A stretch of DNA of 64,000 nt from Coptis chinensis (taxonomy: Eukaryota; Streptophyta; Magnoliopsida; Ranunculales; Ranunculaceae). This document shows, piece by piece, positions 11,331 through 22,134 of this stretch (position 1 is the stretch's first letter; each line of letters starts with the position of its first letter). Position numbers and translations under genes: made by a program. The DNA lies in the NCBI GenBank assembly GCA_015680905.1, contig CM027385.1:21954501-22018500 (forward strand). The letters are read 5' to 3'. Below the pieces are notes generated by a model. It saw only the letters and a program-made list of their open reading frames with translations, had not been told where the DNA came from and did not search any database.

Positions 11331-12020
11331 TTGATGTATCTTGAGTTGGGATGGTAGATTTTTCTATTGTTTCTTAACGGTAGCTGTTTAATATCTTAGG
11401 TTTATTTGAAACTGAATCACAGTAACAAACCTTAAGTTTTTTTTTTTTTGGTGGTGGGGGTGGAGATGATGTTTACATTGCCAGTTTTGCTGATTAATAA
11501 TATTTGGTTATTCAAGTAAATAAATTCAATACAAAGATGTGTAGTGGTTTATGTAAATCTGTATTTTTTTCGATAGTGCGTATTAGGACCGCATAAAATA
11601 CATGAACACATCTTTATGTTCTATGTGGGTGGGATCTGTGAGATGTGATTGTTGAGGGTATGGAGTTCTAGCTATATCACCCATCCTTTATGGTTTCGTT
11701 GTTTCTCGGAGTCAAATGAAATCTGACAACATGTGCTTTTGGCTGCGAAGGAGGAGGCTGGTTCAATAAGCAATAAGGTAAATCTTTTACTAAAGGGTAC
11801 CACTAGAGCTGAAAATAACATGATAACTTAGATACTAGCTTTGCCAACCCCACTCAATCTCATCAATTAAATATAGCTTAATTGGCAATTGTTGAATTAT
11901 ATCAGAATATCTAACCTTAAGTCAAGTATGATATGATATGATATGCTTTTATACCATAATAATTCAAGTAGGATATGATATGCTTGTAAATCTTTTGAGA
12001 AAGAAAAAAAAAATATAAAG
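11331..12020. other. Non-coding part of the CACTA cargo
   Basis: AT-rich sequence with a T run near 11440. No coding signal recognised between the ARF-GEF fragment and the methyltransferase fragment. Confidence 0.5.
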
Positions 12021-12023
12021 GAA

Positions 12024-12602
12024 CACGCTTTTGTTTTCATGGACATCATCCAGTACTTGAAGCCAAAATATGTGCTCATGGAGAATGTCGTAGATATCGT
12101 AAATTTTTTTGGTGGTTACCTTGGTCGCTTGGCGCTAGGCCATTTGGTTGCCATGAACAAGCGCGACTGGGACTACGTACTAGTTGTCGGATGTTATGGG
12201 CTGCCACAGTTTCGCATGTGTGCATTTTTTTGGGGGGCTTGTTCTACTGAGGTAATACACAAGAAATCAATAAATAAAACCAGTTTATCATGTAAAAGTC
12301 GTTTATTGACCATTGTTTTCCTTTTCAGAAGCTTCCGCAGTCCCATTACCAACCCATGAGGTGGATGTTCATGGTCAAGTTCCTAAAGAGTTTAAGGTAT
12401 TACTGTTATTTGCTATCAATGTCTTGGAAAGATTACATCTTAAGTTATGACTACTATTTTCTATCAATTTCTTGAAAACATTACAATAAATTGTTTTTCA
12501 CAACTACAGTGTAATGTTATTGCCTATGGTGAAAATGACCCTTGCAATCTAGGAAGAGCTAACACATATACTAGTATGATTTCCTAGAGCTAGCTATATT
12601 AT
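12024..12602 (+). pseudogene. CMT: Captured fragment of a chromomethylase (plant CG-independent DNA cytosine methyltransferase)
   Basis: Three exon pieces are recognisable. 12024-12251 reads FMDIIQYLKPKYVLMENVVD, then GGYLGRLALGHLVAMN and GCYGLPQFRMCAFFWGA. The ENV motif is the conserved C5-methyltransferase motif VI region and CYGLPQFRMC is motif VIII-like. Exon 12329-12396 gives KLPQ, then after a frameshift near 12341 PLPTHEVDVHGQVPKEFK. From 12510 it continues CNVIAYGENDP. GT-AG borders (12252, 12328, 12397, 12509) are retained, so genomic DNA rather than mRNA was captured. Chromomethylases maintain CHG/CHH methylation. Only part of the catalytic domain is present; motif I, the PCQ catalytic loop, the BAH and chromo domains are absent. 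The fragment cannot be active. Confidence 0.85.
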
Positions 12603-12923
12603 CCACTACAAACAAAAACATGGATGTAAAATGGGGAGACCCAACCTCGCATGAATGTCTGCTCAACCCAAAGAAGGTGAGTAGTTGTATACATTTTATC
12701 ATTTGTATAAACAATTAAAATCAAAGCTTTGAAATATTAAATTGTCTTTGCTTGAACATAATATGATGTTTGGATCTCATACAAATATCTCTTCTTAACA
12801 AAGATTTATATCTCTTCTGCTTTGTAGTACATTCCTAGAACAAATATGGTTTTTTATGGACTTAAGAAGGCTCATGAACGTGTTGATCTCATTGCATACC
12901 TGAAATCAGCAACTTCATCTTAA
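12603..12923 (+). pseudogene. CYTC: Captured C-terminal half of cytochrome c
   Basis: From about 12606 the frame reads TNKNMDVKWGDPTSHECLLN and PKK, then after an intron (12677-12827, gtgag..tttgtag) [20 protein letters not shown] and [11 protein letters not shown], ending at TAA 12921-12923. Plant mitochondrial cytochrome c ends with NPKKYIPGTKMVFPGLKKP..ERADLIAYLK (family knowledge). The methionine ligand is kept but its GTKMVF context is changed (RTNMVF), and the N-terminal CxxCH haem-attachment half is missing. The upstream exon is continuous with the chromomethylase fragment, so the two genes are fused inside 12510-12676. Confidence 0.87.
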
Positions 12924-13239
12924 GCTACTCCCGGCACTTCAACAAGAGTAAGAACAATAGTGGGGATTGGTTGAGCTTGTGTAGTGAAAGGTTTAGTAGA
13001 CAATATATGGTGTTAGTATTTGTAAGCTTTAAAACAATTTTGCTCCTCGTTTTTACCCGTTTCAATGCGGTACTAAACGAATTTGTAAGCTTTATCTTCT
13101 TGATTCATTTCTACATGTTTATCTAGTCAAGGTGTTCATAATGCAATCTTCGGGGTTAAAGAGTTTTTGTTATGTTGTACAGGGTTTTTATTTTGATGTG
13201 AGCAGAGGAAAAATAAATATTTTTTTAAAAAAAAATTAA
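12924..13239. other. Spacer between captured fragments and subterminal repeats
   Basis: AT-rich, ending in T7/A9 runs at 13210-13236. It may include 3' flanking sequence captured with cytochrome c. No gene seen. Confidence 0.4.
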
Positions 13240-13242
13240 CTC

Positions 13243-13560
13243 TTCCGACGGATTAAGTCCGCAGGAACATTCTTTACCGACGGCTACAAACCAATTGCCA
13301 TGTGGTCCAAAAACAGCTTTGGCGTCCAACATAGACCGTCGGCATAGGTAACTTTCCGACGGTTCAGAGCAGTGGAAATTTTGCCGACGACCTTAGACAG
13401 TGGGTAAATTCCGACGGTTAATAGCCATCACACATCCGTTGGCATAGCATATTTTAGTCAACGGCCTATTCCGACGATCAAAAATAGTCAGTAGGCTAAC
13501 CCGACTGGCCATTTTCCGACAGCTCTCCCACTGCTTTAGGCTGTTGGGTATTATCTTTCC
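13243..13560 (+). repeat. CACTA 3' subterminal repeat array (CCGACGG motifs, both orientations)
   Basis: The motif TTCCGACGG and its variants or complement (CCGTCGG, CCGTTGG, CCGACGA, CCGACAG) recur about a dozen times in 320 bases, for example near 13243, 13279, 13328, 13351, 13382, 13408, 13434, 13470 and 13514. Dense direct and inverted short repeats next to the terminus are the hallmark of CACTA elements, where they bind the TNPA-type protein. The expected terminal CACTA TIR does not follow; an LTR fragment begins at 13562. Confidence 0.85.
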
Positions 13561-13561
13561 G

Positions 13562-13682
13562 ACTCCAACTCTATTGCGATAGCAAAACTTTGATAAACCT
13601 TAAGCGTAAGCTAGTTTTAGTTTTACTTGCGTTTGAGTCTCGTACTTATTCGTAGGTAAAACTATCATTTTACCTTTTATCA
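13562..13682 (+). mobile_element. 5' LTR remnant of element A
   Basis: It matches the last ~125 bases of the LTR at 27100-27224 (ACTCCAACTCTATTG.GATAGC through CTATCATTTTA..TTTTATCA). The upstream 1.4 kb is missing and replaced by the CACTA subterminal array. Confidence 0.88.
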
Positions 13683-13684
13683 AA

Positions 13685-13700
13685 TGGCGCCGCTGCCATC
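13685..13700 (+). other. Primer-binding site of element A
   Basis: TGGCGCCGCTGCCATC starts two bases after the LTR end. It is identical in elements B (40723-40738) and C (49329-49344). The first 13 bases nearly match the TGGCGCCGTTGCC site of Athila/Tat elements primed by tRNA-Asp (family knowledge); the last bases differ. Confidence 0.8.
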
Positions 13701-13831
13701 TTAGTTCCCTTTAGTATTGCTTTCGTTAGTATTGTTAGTCTTTTCAAAGTCCCATTAAACCCACCCACCCTTGTTTGTTTTTAACAGTGATTGCTTGGTT
13801 TAGAAACTAAAAAATTTCAAAGAACAAGCCT

Positions 13832-14095
13832 GAGCGCGACCTGCACCCTACCAAGGCAAAACTCGAGCGCCCCCCGTGCTGAGGCGCTTGGAACTCGAAT
13901 TGGACTTTAGCACGACCGGCGCCCTACCAAGGCAAAACTCGAGCGCCCCCCGCGCTGAAGCCCCTGGAACTCGAAGTTGGACCTGAGTGCGACCCGCGCC
14001 CATACAAAGCTAAATTTAAGCGCCCCCCGCGCTGAAGCACCTGGAACTCAAATTGGACTTGAGTGCGACCCGCGCCCTCTTTTGGAAAAGCCCGA
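13832..14095 (+). repeat. GC-rich 76-77 bp tandem repeat in the gag leader (A)
   Basis: Units begin at 13832, 13908, 13985 and 14061 (three full copies plus a partial). Each holds two related cores: GAGCGCGACCYGCRCCC and, about 40 bases on, GAGCGCCCCCCGYGCTGA. It is much more GC-rich than the surrounding AT-rich DNA and has no conserved reading frame. The same core recurs upstream of ORF2. Confidence 0.85.
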
Positions 14096-14324
14096 TTTTC
14101 ACTGGTTAGTTCAAACTTCCATTTCTTCAAGTTATTCAGTGTTTCTAACTTGTTAAATACACTGAGCTAGCGTAAACAAGACGTTATTCATAAGCGAAGC
14201 AAGGAGGCATTCAGGTACTTCTTTCTTCCACTCCTCGAATCTTCTGTCAGAGGAGTTCTTATACTAGCATATCAGGGTTGTTTTGATTGTTGTCATGTTT
14301 CTTCAATATTAGACTTAGCCTTGC

Positions 14325-15760
14325 ATGAGATTAAGGTCAGGTAGAGAAAAAATGACTAACGTAATCTATCGTGAACGTCAACACACACACCTATCTAGTA
14401 TACCACACACCACACCTGAAATAATGGCTGAAAAAAGAGAGTCTCCTCTCTCTGACTTTTACAAAGTCTTGAATGATAGCCCAAAATCTTGCATCGTTAT
14501 ATCAGACCCAGTGGGGGATTTCCAAATCCCCACAAATATATTTAATTTGTTACCCGTTTTTCATGGGTTAGACCATGAAAAACCTTATCAGCACATGCGT
14601 AGGATTGACCAAGTCCTTACTACATTCCACCATCCTACGGTTGATGCTGAACAAATTAAACTGAAGGTGTTTCTTTTCACCTTATTCGATAAGGCGGAGT
14701 CTTGGTTAACTGCCCAAGCGCCTAATTCTGTGGACTCATGGGCCAAACTTGTTCAACTATTTATGGAACATTTTTACCCACCACTGAAGACAGATGAAAT
14801 GTTTTCCAAGATTCATTTCTTTTGACAGAATCCTCATGAATCATTTTCAGAGGCTTGGAATCATTTCACCGATCTTCTTATAGAGTGTCCACACCATAAC
14901 CTTGCAAAAGACACGTTAGTTCGTGCCTTTTTCAAAGGACTATTACACCACCACAAAGAGGTGCTTGACATAATGAATGGGGGTAAAGGAGCCTCAGAGG
15001 CTTACAAATTTTTAGAAGATCAAACAAAGCGTAATAATAACTGGGGGGGTAGTGACGATATCTCCCGCTCCGCTAGTTCTTCTACAACAGTTAAGGTCAC
15101 CGGTATGTTTGAGATGAAACCCAATCCTGAGCTTAAAAATTTAATTGAATCTCTCACTAAAAAGGTAGAGGCTATTTCTGTTCAACAAAAGCATATCCCC
15201 GTCATAAATGTCAACTCCAATCCATGTAATTTCTGTTTGAGTCCAAAGCATCCCGACGCCTATTGTCCTCTCGCTTATGAATAACAAACATCACAACAAG
15301 ATAACGTTTGCTCAATTAATAGTTATCCTATTCCTAACGCCTCTTGGAGACAACATCCCAACTTCAGTTAGAGAAATAATCAACAAGTAACACCTCCATG
15401 GTATAATAATCAAAATGTTAGGCCAGCAAACAATTACAATCCACCCATTAATTATAACAACCAAGCTCCACCACGTCAAGGACAAGGTCAGGGTAATTAT
15501 AATAATTATAGCAACCAAGCTCCACCACGACAAGGACAAGGTCAAGGTAAATATAATAATTATAACAATAATAATTATAATGCTAATAGAGGTATCGTTC
15601 CGGTAAATAATAACTATCAAAATCCACCCATTAATAATCAACATGACATAGTGTGTTTACATACAACCTATAGCTAACACTCCTCCACAACCGGATCGTT
15701 TCGACGCCTTTATGCAAACCCAACAATAGATTTTACAAGTCATCCAACTTTCCTTACAGC
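14325..15760 (+). pseudogene. gag: gag of element A
   Basis: Gag is the capsid/nucleocapsid polyprotein. It starts MRLRSGREKM. The Retrotrans_gag core reads FNLLPVFHGLDHEKPYQHMR, then SWAKLVQLFMEHFYPPL. A CX2CX4HX4C zinc knuckle (CNFCLSPKHPDAYC) lies near 15225-15266. The C-terminal part is a Q/G/N/Y-rich tract with repeats of APPRQGQGQG (15460-15560). In-frame stops at TGA 14823 (CGA in copy B) and TAA 15282 are single-base decay; the frame continues across both. A G7 run at 15053-15059 corresponds to longer G runs in B and C. Confidence 0.88.
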
Positions 15761-15792
15761 AGTTAGCACAAGAGAAAGTACAACCCAAAGGT

Positions 15793-16800
15793 GTGTTTCC
15801 AGGTCAAGCGATACATAATCCTAAAACAACAAACACAGCCTTTGAGGTAAACGGTAATACTAATACAAAAAATGCAAACGTAGGTGAGCTAAATGCCATC
15901 ACCACTCTTCGTTCTGGCAGAGTGGTTGATAACGCCGTAACTATGCCGTTAGTTACCCCACTAGTAGTCCCTACACCGGATATCGAACTAGATACCGAAA
16001 TGATACTGAAGATCCTACCCCTGTAGAGGTACCAGTTAAACCACAGCCTAAGAAACAGAAAGCCAAGGTTAACCATCCTGTTGATCCATATGCTAAATAT
16101 ATGGAGAAACCACCGTTTCCTCAGAGATTAGCTATGTTACACAAGGATACAAATTTTGACGAGATTAGGAAAGTTTTTAAAAATCTAATGATAAACTTAC
16201 CTTTTCTTGAAGCGATAAAAAAATTACCTCATCATGCTAAGTTTCTTAAAGTGTTGTGCACTACTAGGCATAAGACAAATATTCTGAAAGACGCCTTTTT
16301 AACAGAACATACAGTTTCCAACTTTAACCGAACACAATGGAATCGTTAAGTAGAAGGACCCTGGTCGTCCTACTGTACAATGCACCTTAGGGGATACTCA
16401 CACGACCACTGCTTTATTAGACTTGGGGGTGAGTGTTAACCTACTCTCTTATTATTTATATAAACAAATAGGTCTACAGGAGATGAAACCTACAAAAATG
16501 ACGTTGCAATTAGCTGATCGGTCTATCAAGTATCCTAAGGGTGTAGTTGAAAACGTGCTTGTTAAGGTTCTGGATTTCTACTATCCTGCGGATTTTGTTA
16601 TCCTCGATACAGAAGTTGCTAACGACTCTGTTCTGATCATTTTAGGGCACCCTTTCTTGGCAACTACCAACGCGCTTATAAACTGCCGCGATGGTTCGAT
16701 GTCCTTGTCTTTTGGCCATCTTTCTGTTGAGGTAAATATTTTTAAAATGATGAAACAGTTACCAGATTCGTCTGTAGATGGGGAGGTTAGCATGATCTAG
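15793..16800 (+). pseudogene. gag-pol linker and aspartic protease of element A
   Basis: The linker contains ITTLRSGRVVD (15900-15933), a phrase typical of the Athila gag/pol junction, then MEKPPFPQRLAMLHKDTNFD. The protease has LLDLGVSVNLLSYYLYKQ (16411-16464), the D-L-G active-site loop as in Athila-type retropepsins, then DFVILDTEVANDSVLIILG and RPFLA-like HPFLATTNALINCRDGSMS. Frame changes near 16020 and 16350 and a TAG at 16798 break it. The copy in element C (46168-47004) is intact and confirms the reading. Confidence 0.85.
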
Positions 16801-16845
16801 AGCTTAGCTCAAGACTATTTTAATAACACGTTTCCAGAAAACCAG

Positions 16846-18703
16846 ATGCATAAATTCCTTTCTTTTGGAAGTTCAGATTTCGCCGATGACTCCTACTTAG
16901 AGGAAGTCAACACCATCTTCGAGTCTACACCTATCGTAGACCCTTCTGTTGCTCTATCTACTGAGTTTGAAGACATGCTGCCTAAGCAAGTATTCATTAC
17001 TCAAGATGAGGACCCTCTAGAAGCATTTATTGACATTCCTTCCACCCCGGTGATTAAACCTCTTCCTTCTGAGTTAAAATATATACAACTTGATCTGGAT
17101 GGTAGTCATCCGGTAATTATATCGTCTTTGTTATCTAAAGAAAAGGCACATTTGATTAGGGTGATTTGGGAACATCGTTCTGCAATTGGTTGGTCCCTAG
17201 CCAACATTAAGGGAATCAACCCTAATGTTTGCACTCATCGTATCCATTTGGAGGATAATGCAAAGACTTCTCGTGAACCTCAGCGTCGCTTGAACCCTTC
17301 CATGAAAGAGGTGGTTAGAGAGGAAGTCTTATGGTTACTCAATGCGGGTATCATATACCCAATCGCTGATAGCGAATGGGTAAGTCCCATTCATGTAGTC
17401 CCTAAGAAATCAGGGATTACCGTGGTATGTAATGCCAAGGGTGAATATGTTGTAACGTATGGTCCTATAAAATGGAGGATCTATATCGATTACAGATGAT
17501 TAAATGCCATGACACGAAAGGATCATTTTCCTTTGCCCTTTATAGATCAGATGCTCGAACGTCTAGTTGGTCATGCTTTTTACTATTTTTTGGATGGCTA
17601 CTCTGCCTATTTTCAAATTATTATTGATATTGATGACCAAGAAAAGCTACCTTCACATGTCCTTTTGGAACATACGCCTATAAACAAATGCCTTTTGGCC
17701 TTTGTAACGCTCCTGGTACCTTCCAGCGGTGTATGCTTCATATATTTAGTGACATGGTAGAACTCTTCATGGAAGTTTTCATGGATGATTTTTCTATCTA
17801 TGGAGACTCTTTCACTGACTGCCTGTCTAACCTATCTAAGGTTTTGACACGGTGTGAAGAGAACAGTCTGGTTTTAAATTAGGAAAAATGTCATTTCATA
17901 GTGAAAAAAGGAATAGTGCTAGGGCACATTGTATCTAGTGATGGCATCGAAGTAGATAAGGCCAAACTAGATAAGATAGCGACTCTACCTATACCATGGA
18001 CTGTCCGTGATATTAGAGCCTTTCTAGGCCATGTAGGCTTTTATAGGCATTTTATCAAAGATTTTTCAAAAATAGCTAGGCCTTTAACTAATCTGCTTTT
18101 AAAGGATGTCATCTTTGATTTTAATTTCATCTGTAAACAGGCTTTTGAAACTTTAAAAGCTGCCTTAACCTCTACACCCATTATACAGCCTCCGATTGGT
18201 CTAAACCTTTCGAACTCATGTGTGATGCTAGTGATTATGTTGTTGATGCTGTCTTGGGACCGAAACTAGATAATAAGTCTACTATTATTTATTATGCTAG
18301 TAAAACTCTAAACAATGCTCAAAGGAATTATACAACTACTAAAAAAGAATTTTTAGCTGTCGTTTATGCTTTAGATAAGTTTCATCCTTATTTGGTTGGT
18401 TCTAAGACTCTAGTTTACACGGACCATGCAGCCCTTAGGTACCTTCTCGCAAAGAAAGATGCTAAGCAGAGATTAATCCGATGGATTCTTCTCCTACAAG
18501 AGTTCACATTAGAAATAAAGGACAAAAGAGGGGTCAAAAACGTTGTTGCCGACCACTTATCTAGACTTACAAATGGCGATGATAGTGATTCAGAGTCCAT
18601 ACCGGACTCTTTTCCTGATGAGCATCTGTATGCTATTTTTTCTGCACCATGGTATGTTGACATTGTAAATTATTTAGCGTCTGATATTATTCCTGATGAT
18701 TAG
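16846..18703 (+). pseudogene. pol: Reverse transcriptase and RNase H of element A
   Basis: RT blocks in order: SREPQRRLNPSMKEVVREEV, WVSPIHVVPKKSGIT, RIYIDYR (stop) LNAMTRKDHFPLPFIDQ, YYFLDGYSAYFQI (first catalytic Asp), MPFGLCNAPGTFQRCM (17688) and VFMDDFSIYG with the catalytic D-D at 17784-17789. RNase H follows: [60 protein letters not shown], ending VVADHLSRL. Defects are stops at 17497 and 17880 and frameshifts near 17650 and 18215. Of the three elements, only A retains the RT catalytic pair. Confidence 0.9.
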
Positions 18704-20008
18704 TCAAGAAATGAACGTAAGAAGTTCTTGGCCATAGTAAAGCTATACTACTGGGATGAGCCCTACCTCTTTAAGTATTCTGCGGATTAGATTATTCGTC
18801 GTTGTATTCCCCAATGGGAATATAATGAGGTTCTCTCATTCTGCCATGACAAAGAGTGTGGTGGCCATTTTAGTGGTATGAAAACAGCTGCTAAAATTCT
18901 TCAATGTGGGTTTTATTGGCCTACTATTTTTAAAGATGCCCAAGTGCATTGTAAGACATGTGTTCGTTGCCAACAACTTGGGTGAATCACGAAGCATAAT
19001 ATGATGCCATTAAATCTAATCATGGTGGTAGAAGTTTTTGATGTATGGGGCATTGATTTCATGGGTCCTTTTCCTATTTCCCACGGTTTCATTTATATCT
19101 TAGTTGTCATGGACTACGTGTCTAAATGGATAGAGGTTATGGCCTGCCGTAGCAATGACCATAAGACAGTGGTGTTTTTTGTTAAAGAATACATTTTCTG
19201 TCGTTTTGGCATTCCTAAAGCCATCATTAGTGATGGTGGAACATATTTTTGCAATAGAGTTGTTGCGTCCATAGTTAAAAAGTATGGAGTTACACATAAG
19301 GTAGCAACTCCGTATCATCCGCAAACTAGCTTAGCGGACAAATAGAAGTTTCGAATAGGGAAATCAAAAAAATCTTAGAAACAACTGTAAATCCTTATAG
19401 GAAAGATTGGTCGAAGCGTCTAACTGATGCCTTATAGGCGTATAGGACTGCTTTCAAAACTCATATAGGTATGTCACCCTTTAGACTTGTATTTGGGAAA
19501 CCTTGTCATTTTCCCATTGAATTGGAGCACCGTGCTATGTGGGCTATAAAAAGCCTTAACTTCAATTTTGATGAAGGCGGGTGTCAAGCGCAAGTTGCAA
19601 TTGAATGAGCTCGAGGAAATCCGTAGCGATTCTTATGATCTCACAAAGGATTATAAAGCTAACATGAAACGTGTTCATGATAAGCAAATCTTGCATAAAG
19701 AGTTTGTGGAAGGTCAAAAGGTCTTACTTTACAACTCCCGTCTACATATTTTCCCCGGGAAATTAAAAACCAGTTGGTCTGGTCCTTTTCTGGTTACTGA
19801 AGTCACCCCTTATGGGGCAATCACCTTAGTAAATCCTAAGGACAATAGTACATTTCAAGTCAATGGCCAAAAGTTAAAACATTTCCACGAGTTAATGTCC
19901 CCTGATGTGGAGAAGTCTTTTTACAGGACCCTATCTATGAGGACTGACTTTTGTTGTTGGTGTACTTTCTTTCACTTCCATATAGTGATAAGTGCACCAT
20001 TCATGTAA
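18704..20008 (+). pseudogene. Integrase of element A
   Basis: The HHCC zinc domain reads HDKECGGHFSGMKTAAKILQ, then CKTCVRCQQLG (about 18844-18984). The DDE core has [20 protein letters not shown] (first Asp) and [20 protein letters not shown] (second Asp). The third catalytic residue, in EVSNREIKK, is out of frame after a deletion at 19330 (TSLADK in place of the TSGQVEV of copy C). The C-terminal part ([38 protein letters not shown]) is the GPY/F-type module. There is a TAG at 19435 inside ..DALxAYRT... Not functional. Confidence 0.88.
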
Positions 20009-20993
20009 CCGGGCCATCCCTATGGAGTGTGTGGCTATAAGTACCGGATCCTAAGTCTATGGTTAACATAATTCACGTTTTCCACTCTTGCATGTTTTCT
20101 CGATTTTTTAGTCATGTTTCTCAATGGTGTGAATTATGTCTTTATTGTTTTTCGTTTTTCTTATATTAAATCTTATTCATAAAAAGTAAAAAATATTAAA
20201 ACCATAAAAATAGTAATCTAGGAAGTCTCGGGAATCTAACTTGAAAAGACCCATGTTCAAAACAAATTTTCTGAACACTGTTGTCAAAAATTTGTTTGGG
20301 GGTGGGGTGTTGGGTTTTCCGTCCTTGATTGTTCAACTTTTCATTTGTGTTGCTTATGCCGTTTAATCTTATTTTGATTCGGGTTGACATTATCTATGCA
20401 TTTAAATTTCATTTGTTCGCATAACTTACATTATTCACGCATTTCGAGGCATTTACCATCTTTTTATATGTCATCCGTAGTTAGATTAGAGTGTGGTATG
20501 GATCATTGGATTGGAAATTCTCTCCTGATCGTTTTCATATTTCATTCGCAAAAATCGGACAGGTAACGAGTCAAGAATTCCAATTTTAATTTTTGCACGC
20601 ATGAGGACAAAATGGGTATTTCCGAATTTGATTGGGGTTGGGCCCAAGTGAATAGTACGAACCAAGAACACATCGCGTTCTTCTTCTTCCTCACTCCATA
20701 TTCCGCCATTACCAAATTTTAAACCCTAAAAAAAATTAAAAAAAAAAAAAAAAAAAACCTAAACAACACCACGCCAAAATAGTTCCACCCACTCCAAAAC
20801 ATCTCCACCACCATTCCCAACCTTTTGCACCACCGAAAATAAAAAATAAAACAAAAAAAAAAAAAATCACCAAACTATAAAAATAATTGAACCACCATTG
20901 CCACCACCGCGCCTCCTCCCAAATATTTAGTGAGTTTGCTTCAAACTCGACTCTTCTACCTTATTCAAACCCACAAATCGCTTCAAAACTTCA
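20009..20993 (+). other. Spacer between integrase and ORF1 (A), with internal PPT-like tract
   Basis: Non-coding. GTTTGGGGGTGGGG at 20294-20307 copies the polypurine tract found beside the 3' LTR. Downstream are poly-A runs (20728-20756, 20852-20867) and a TATA-like TATAAAAATA at 20876-20885, about 120 bases before the ORF1 start. Confidence 0.7.
20294..20307 (+). other. Internal PPT-like tract 1 (A)
   Basis: GTTTGGGGGTGGGG, 286 bases after the pol stop. It is matched in B at 36379-36392 and in C at 43891-43904 (complement). Confidence 0.75.
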
Positions 20994-22134
20994 ATGGCTC
21001 TCAGTCGAAGAATTTTGGCAAAACAAGCTTTTACTGCCGCCCGCTTTACGCTGTTTTTTCGTGACGAGATGATTAAGAGGGATTGGAATCGGTTGTGGTA
21101 TTCGACAGATGATTTCTACCACTCCAATTTAGTCGAAAAATTCTACATGAAGAGAGGGTTGGATGGGAATAGAATTTTTGTTAAGGTAGCTGGGACGAGG
21201 AGAGAAGTATCGAGAGAGTTGTTGGCTGAGATTTTAGGCGTTACGCCTGAACGCCACCTCGAAGCCACCTTGCAGGAATCCCAGTATACTGGAGTTCCTG
21301 CATTGATGAAAGACACTGTCATGGAAGGTCAATACAATCCAAATTCTCATTGTGCTCGACAGTCATCTCTACGAACCAACCAACTGGCTGTAGCTCAATG
21401 GATTGGTAAGAACGTCATTGGGAAGGAGAAAGTCAGCGATATCAGTCTGACATGTCTGCACATTCTCTAGATATTGCAGGAGAAGAGGTATAACTTCTGC
21501 ATCCTCGAGTTTATTTTAACTATGATTAGAGACGTTGGAAAGAGTGTTGTACCCTTTCCGTTATTGATCACTAAGATCAGGCTGTCTTTTAGAGTTGTTA
21601 CAAAATCTGTTCGTATCATGATAAAATTGCATTCAAATGCAATTATTTATATGGAGTGCATCCAAAACACTTGGAAGTTACCGGAGGACAGGGTGGTTGA
21701 TTCGGATGAAGAAATGGAGGATATGACATGTTTGGATGAAAAGGCCTTGGAGAGGTGTACTTCTGATTTAGAACGCATGTCAATGCTGCGTAGTAGCTTG
21801 CGTTACGTTTATGGTATTTGTGAAGATGTACAGGATAGGCAGATTATAATTTGAAATAAACAAAAGAACCTTCAGACGAGTTTTGAAACGTTCGACAAGG
21901 GTCAGGAAGATCTCCAGTATAACATGGAGACTCTCATCTAGCGTTAGGATGCGCATTATATAGAGATGAAGGCAGAGATAGAAGCATAGCGCTGGTTCTG
22001 AGTAGAGATTCTACGACACATGCCACCCCTGGAGGGTTCTATTTCAGATGAGTCTGATAGGCATAAGCGTCGTCGCCGAAGGGCGGATGGCTCGGGCCCT
22101 TCTTCATCTCAGGGTCCATCTTCATCACGTGGCT
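20994..22134 (+). pseudogene. ORF1 downstream of integrase (Athila ORF/env-position protein), element A
   Basis: It starts MALSRRILAKQAFTAARF. The N-terminal half reads WYSTDDFYHSNLVEKFYMKR, RIFVKVAGTRREVSREL, LAEILGVTPERHLEATLQES and CARQSSLRTNQLAVAQWIGK, resembling Athila ORF-1/plant transposon proteins of unknown function. The C-terminal half is acidic (VDSDEEMEDMTCLDEKALER), then predicted helical, then a Ser/Pro/Gln-rich tail ending near 22134. Stops at 21468, 21853, 21940 and further on break it. No signal peptide or clear membrane segment is visible, so calling it an envelope protein is not supported. Confidence 0.75.

Larger units (their letters stand above)
4164..13561 (+). mobile_element. 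CACTA (En/Spm) DNA transposon, 5'-truncated, with captured gene fragments
   Basis: Three independent signs identify the superfamily: a TNP2-type transposase with its usual accessory domains (4164-6567), a second transposase-associated gene (6896-9238), and an array of CCGACGG-type subterminal repeats at 13243-13560 like the TNPA-binding regions of CACTA elements. The left end is missing: the TNP2 reading frame begins abruptly at 4164 beside an LTR-like terminus, so roughly the first third of the transposase and the 5' TIR are gone. The right TIR is also missing, because the subterminal array runs into an LTR fragment at 13562. Between the second gene and the array lie about 4 kb of cargo containing pieces of host genes. 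Confidence 0.85.

Noticed and set aside
13243-13560. Possible CRISPR-like array of short repeats
   Set aside because: Repeats are 7-9 bases, in both orientations and irregularly spaced, as in CACTA subterminal regions; the genome is a plant.
13924-14130. 68-codon minus-strand ORF in the GC-rich leader
   Set aside because: Arises from the tandem repeat; the frame is not kept in B or C.
20994-22134. Calling ORF1 a retroviral-type envelope gene
   Set aside because: No signal peptide, transmembrane segment or cleavage site visible; only its position matches.
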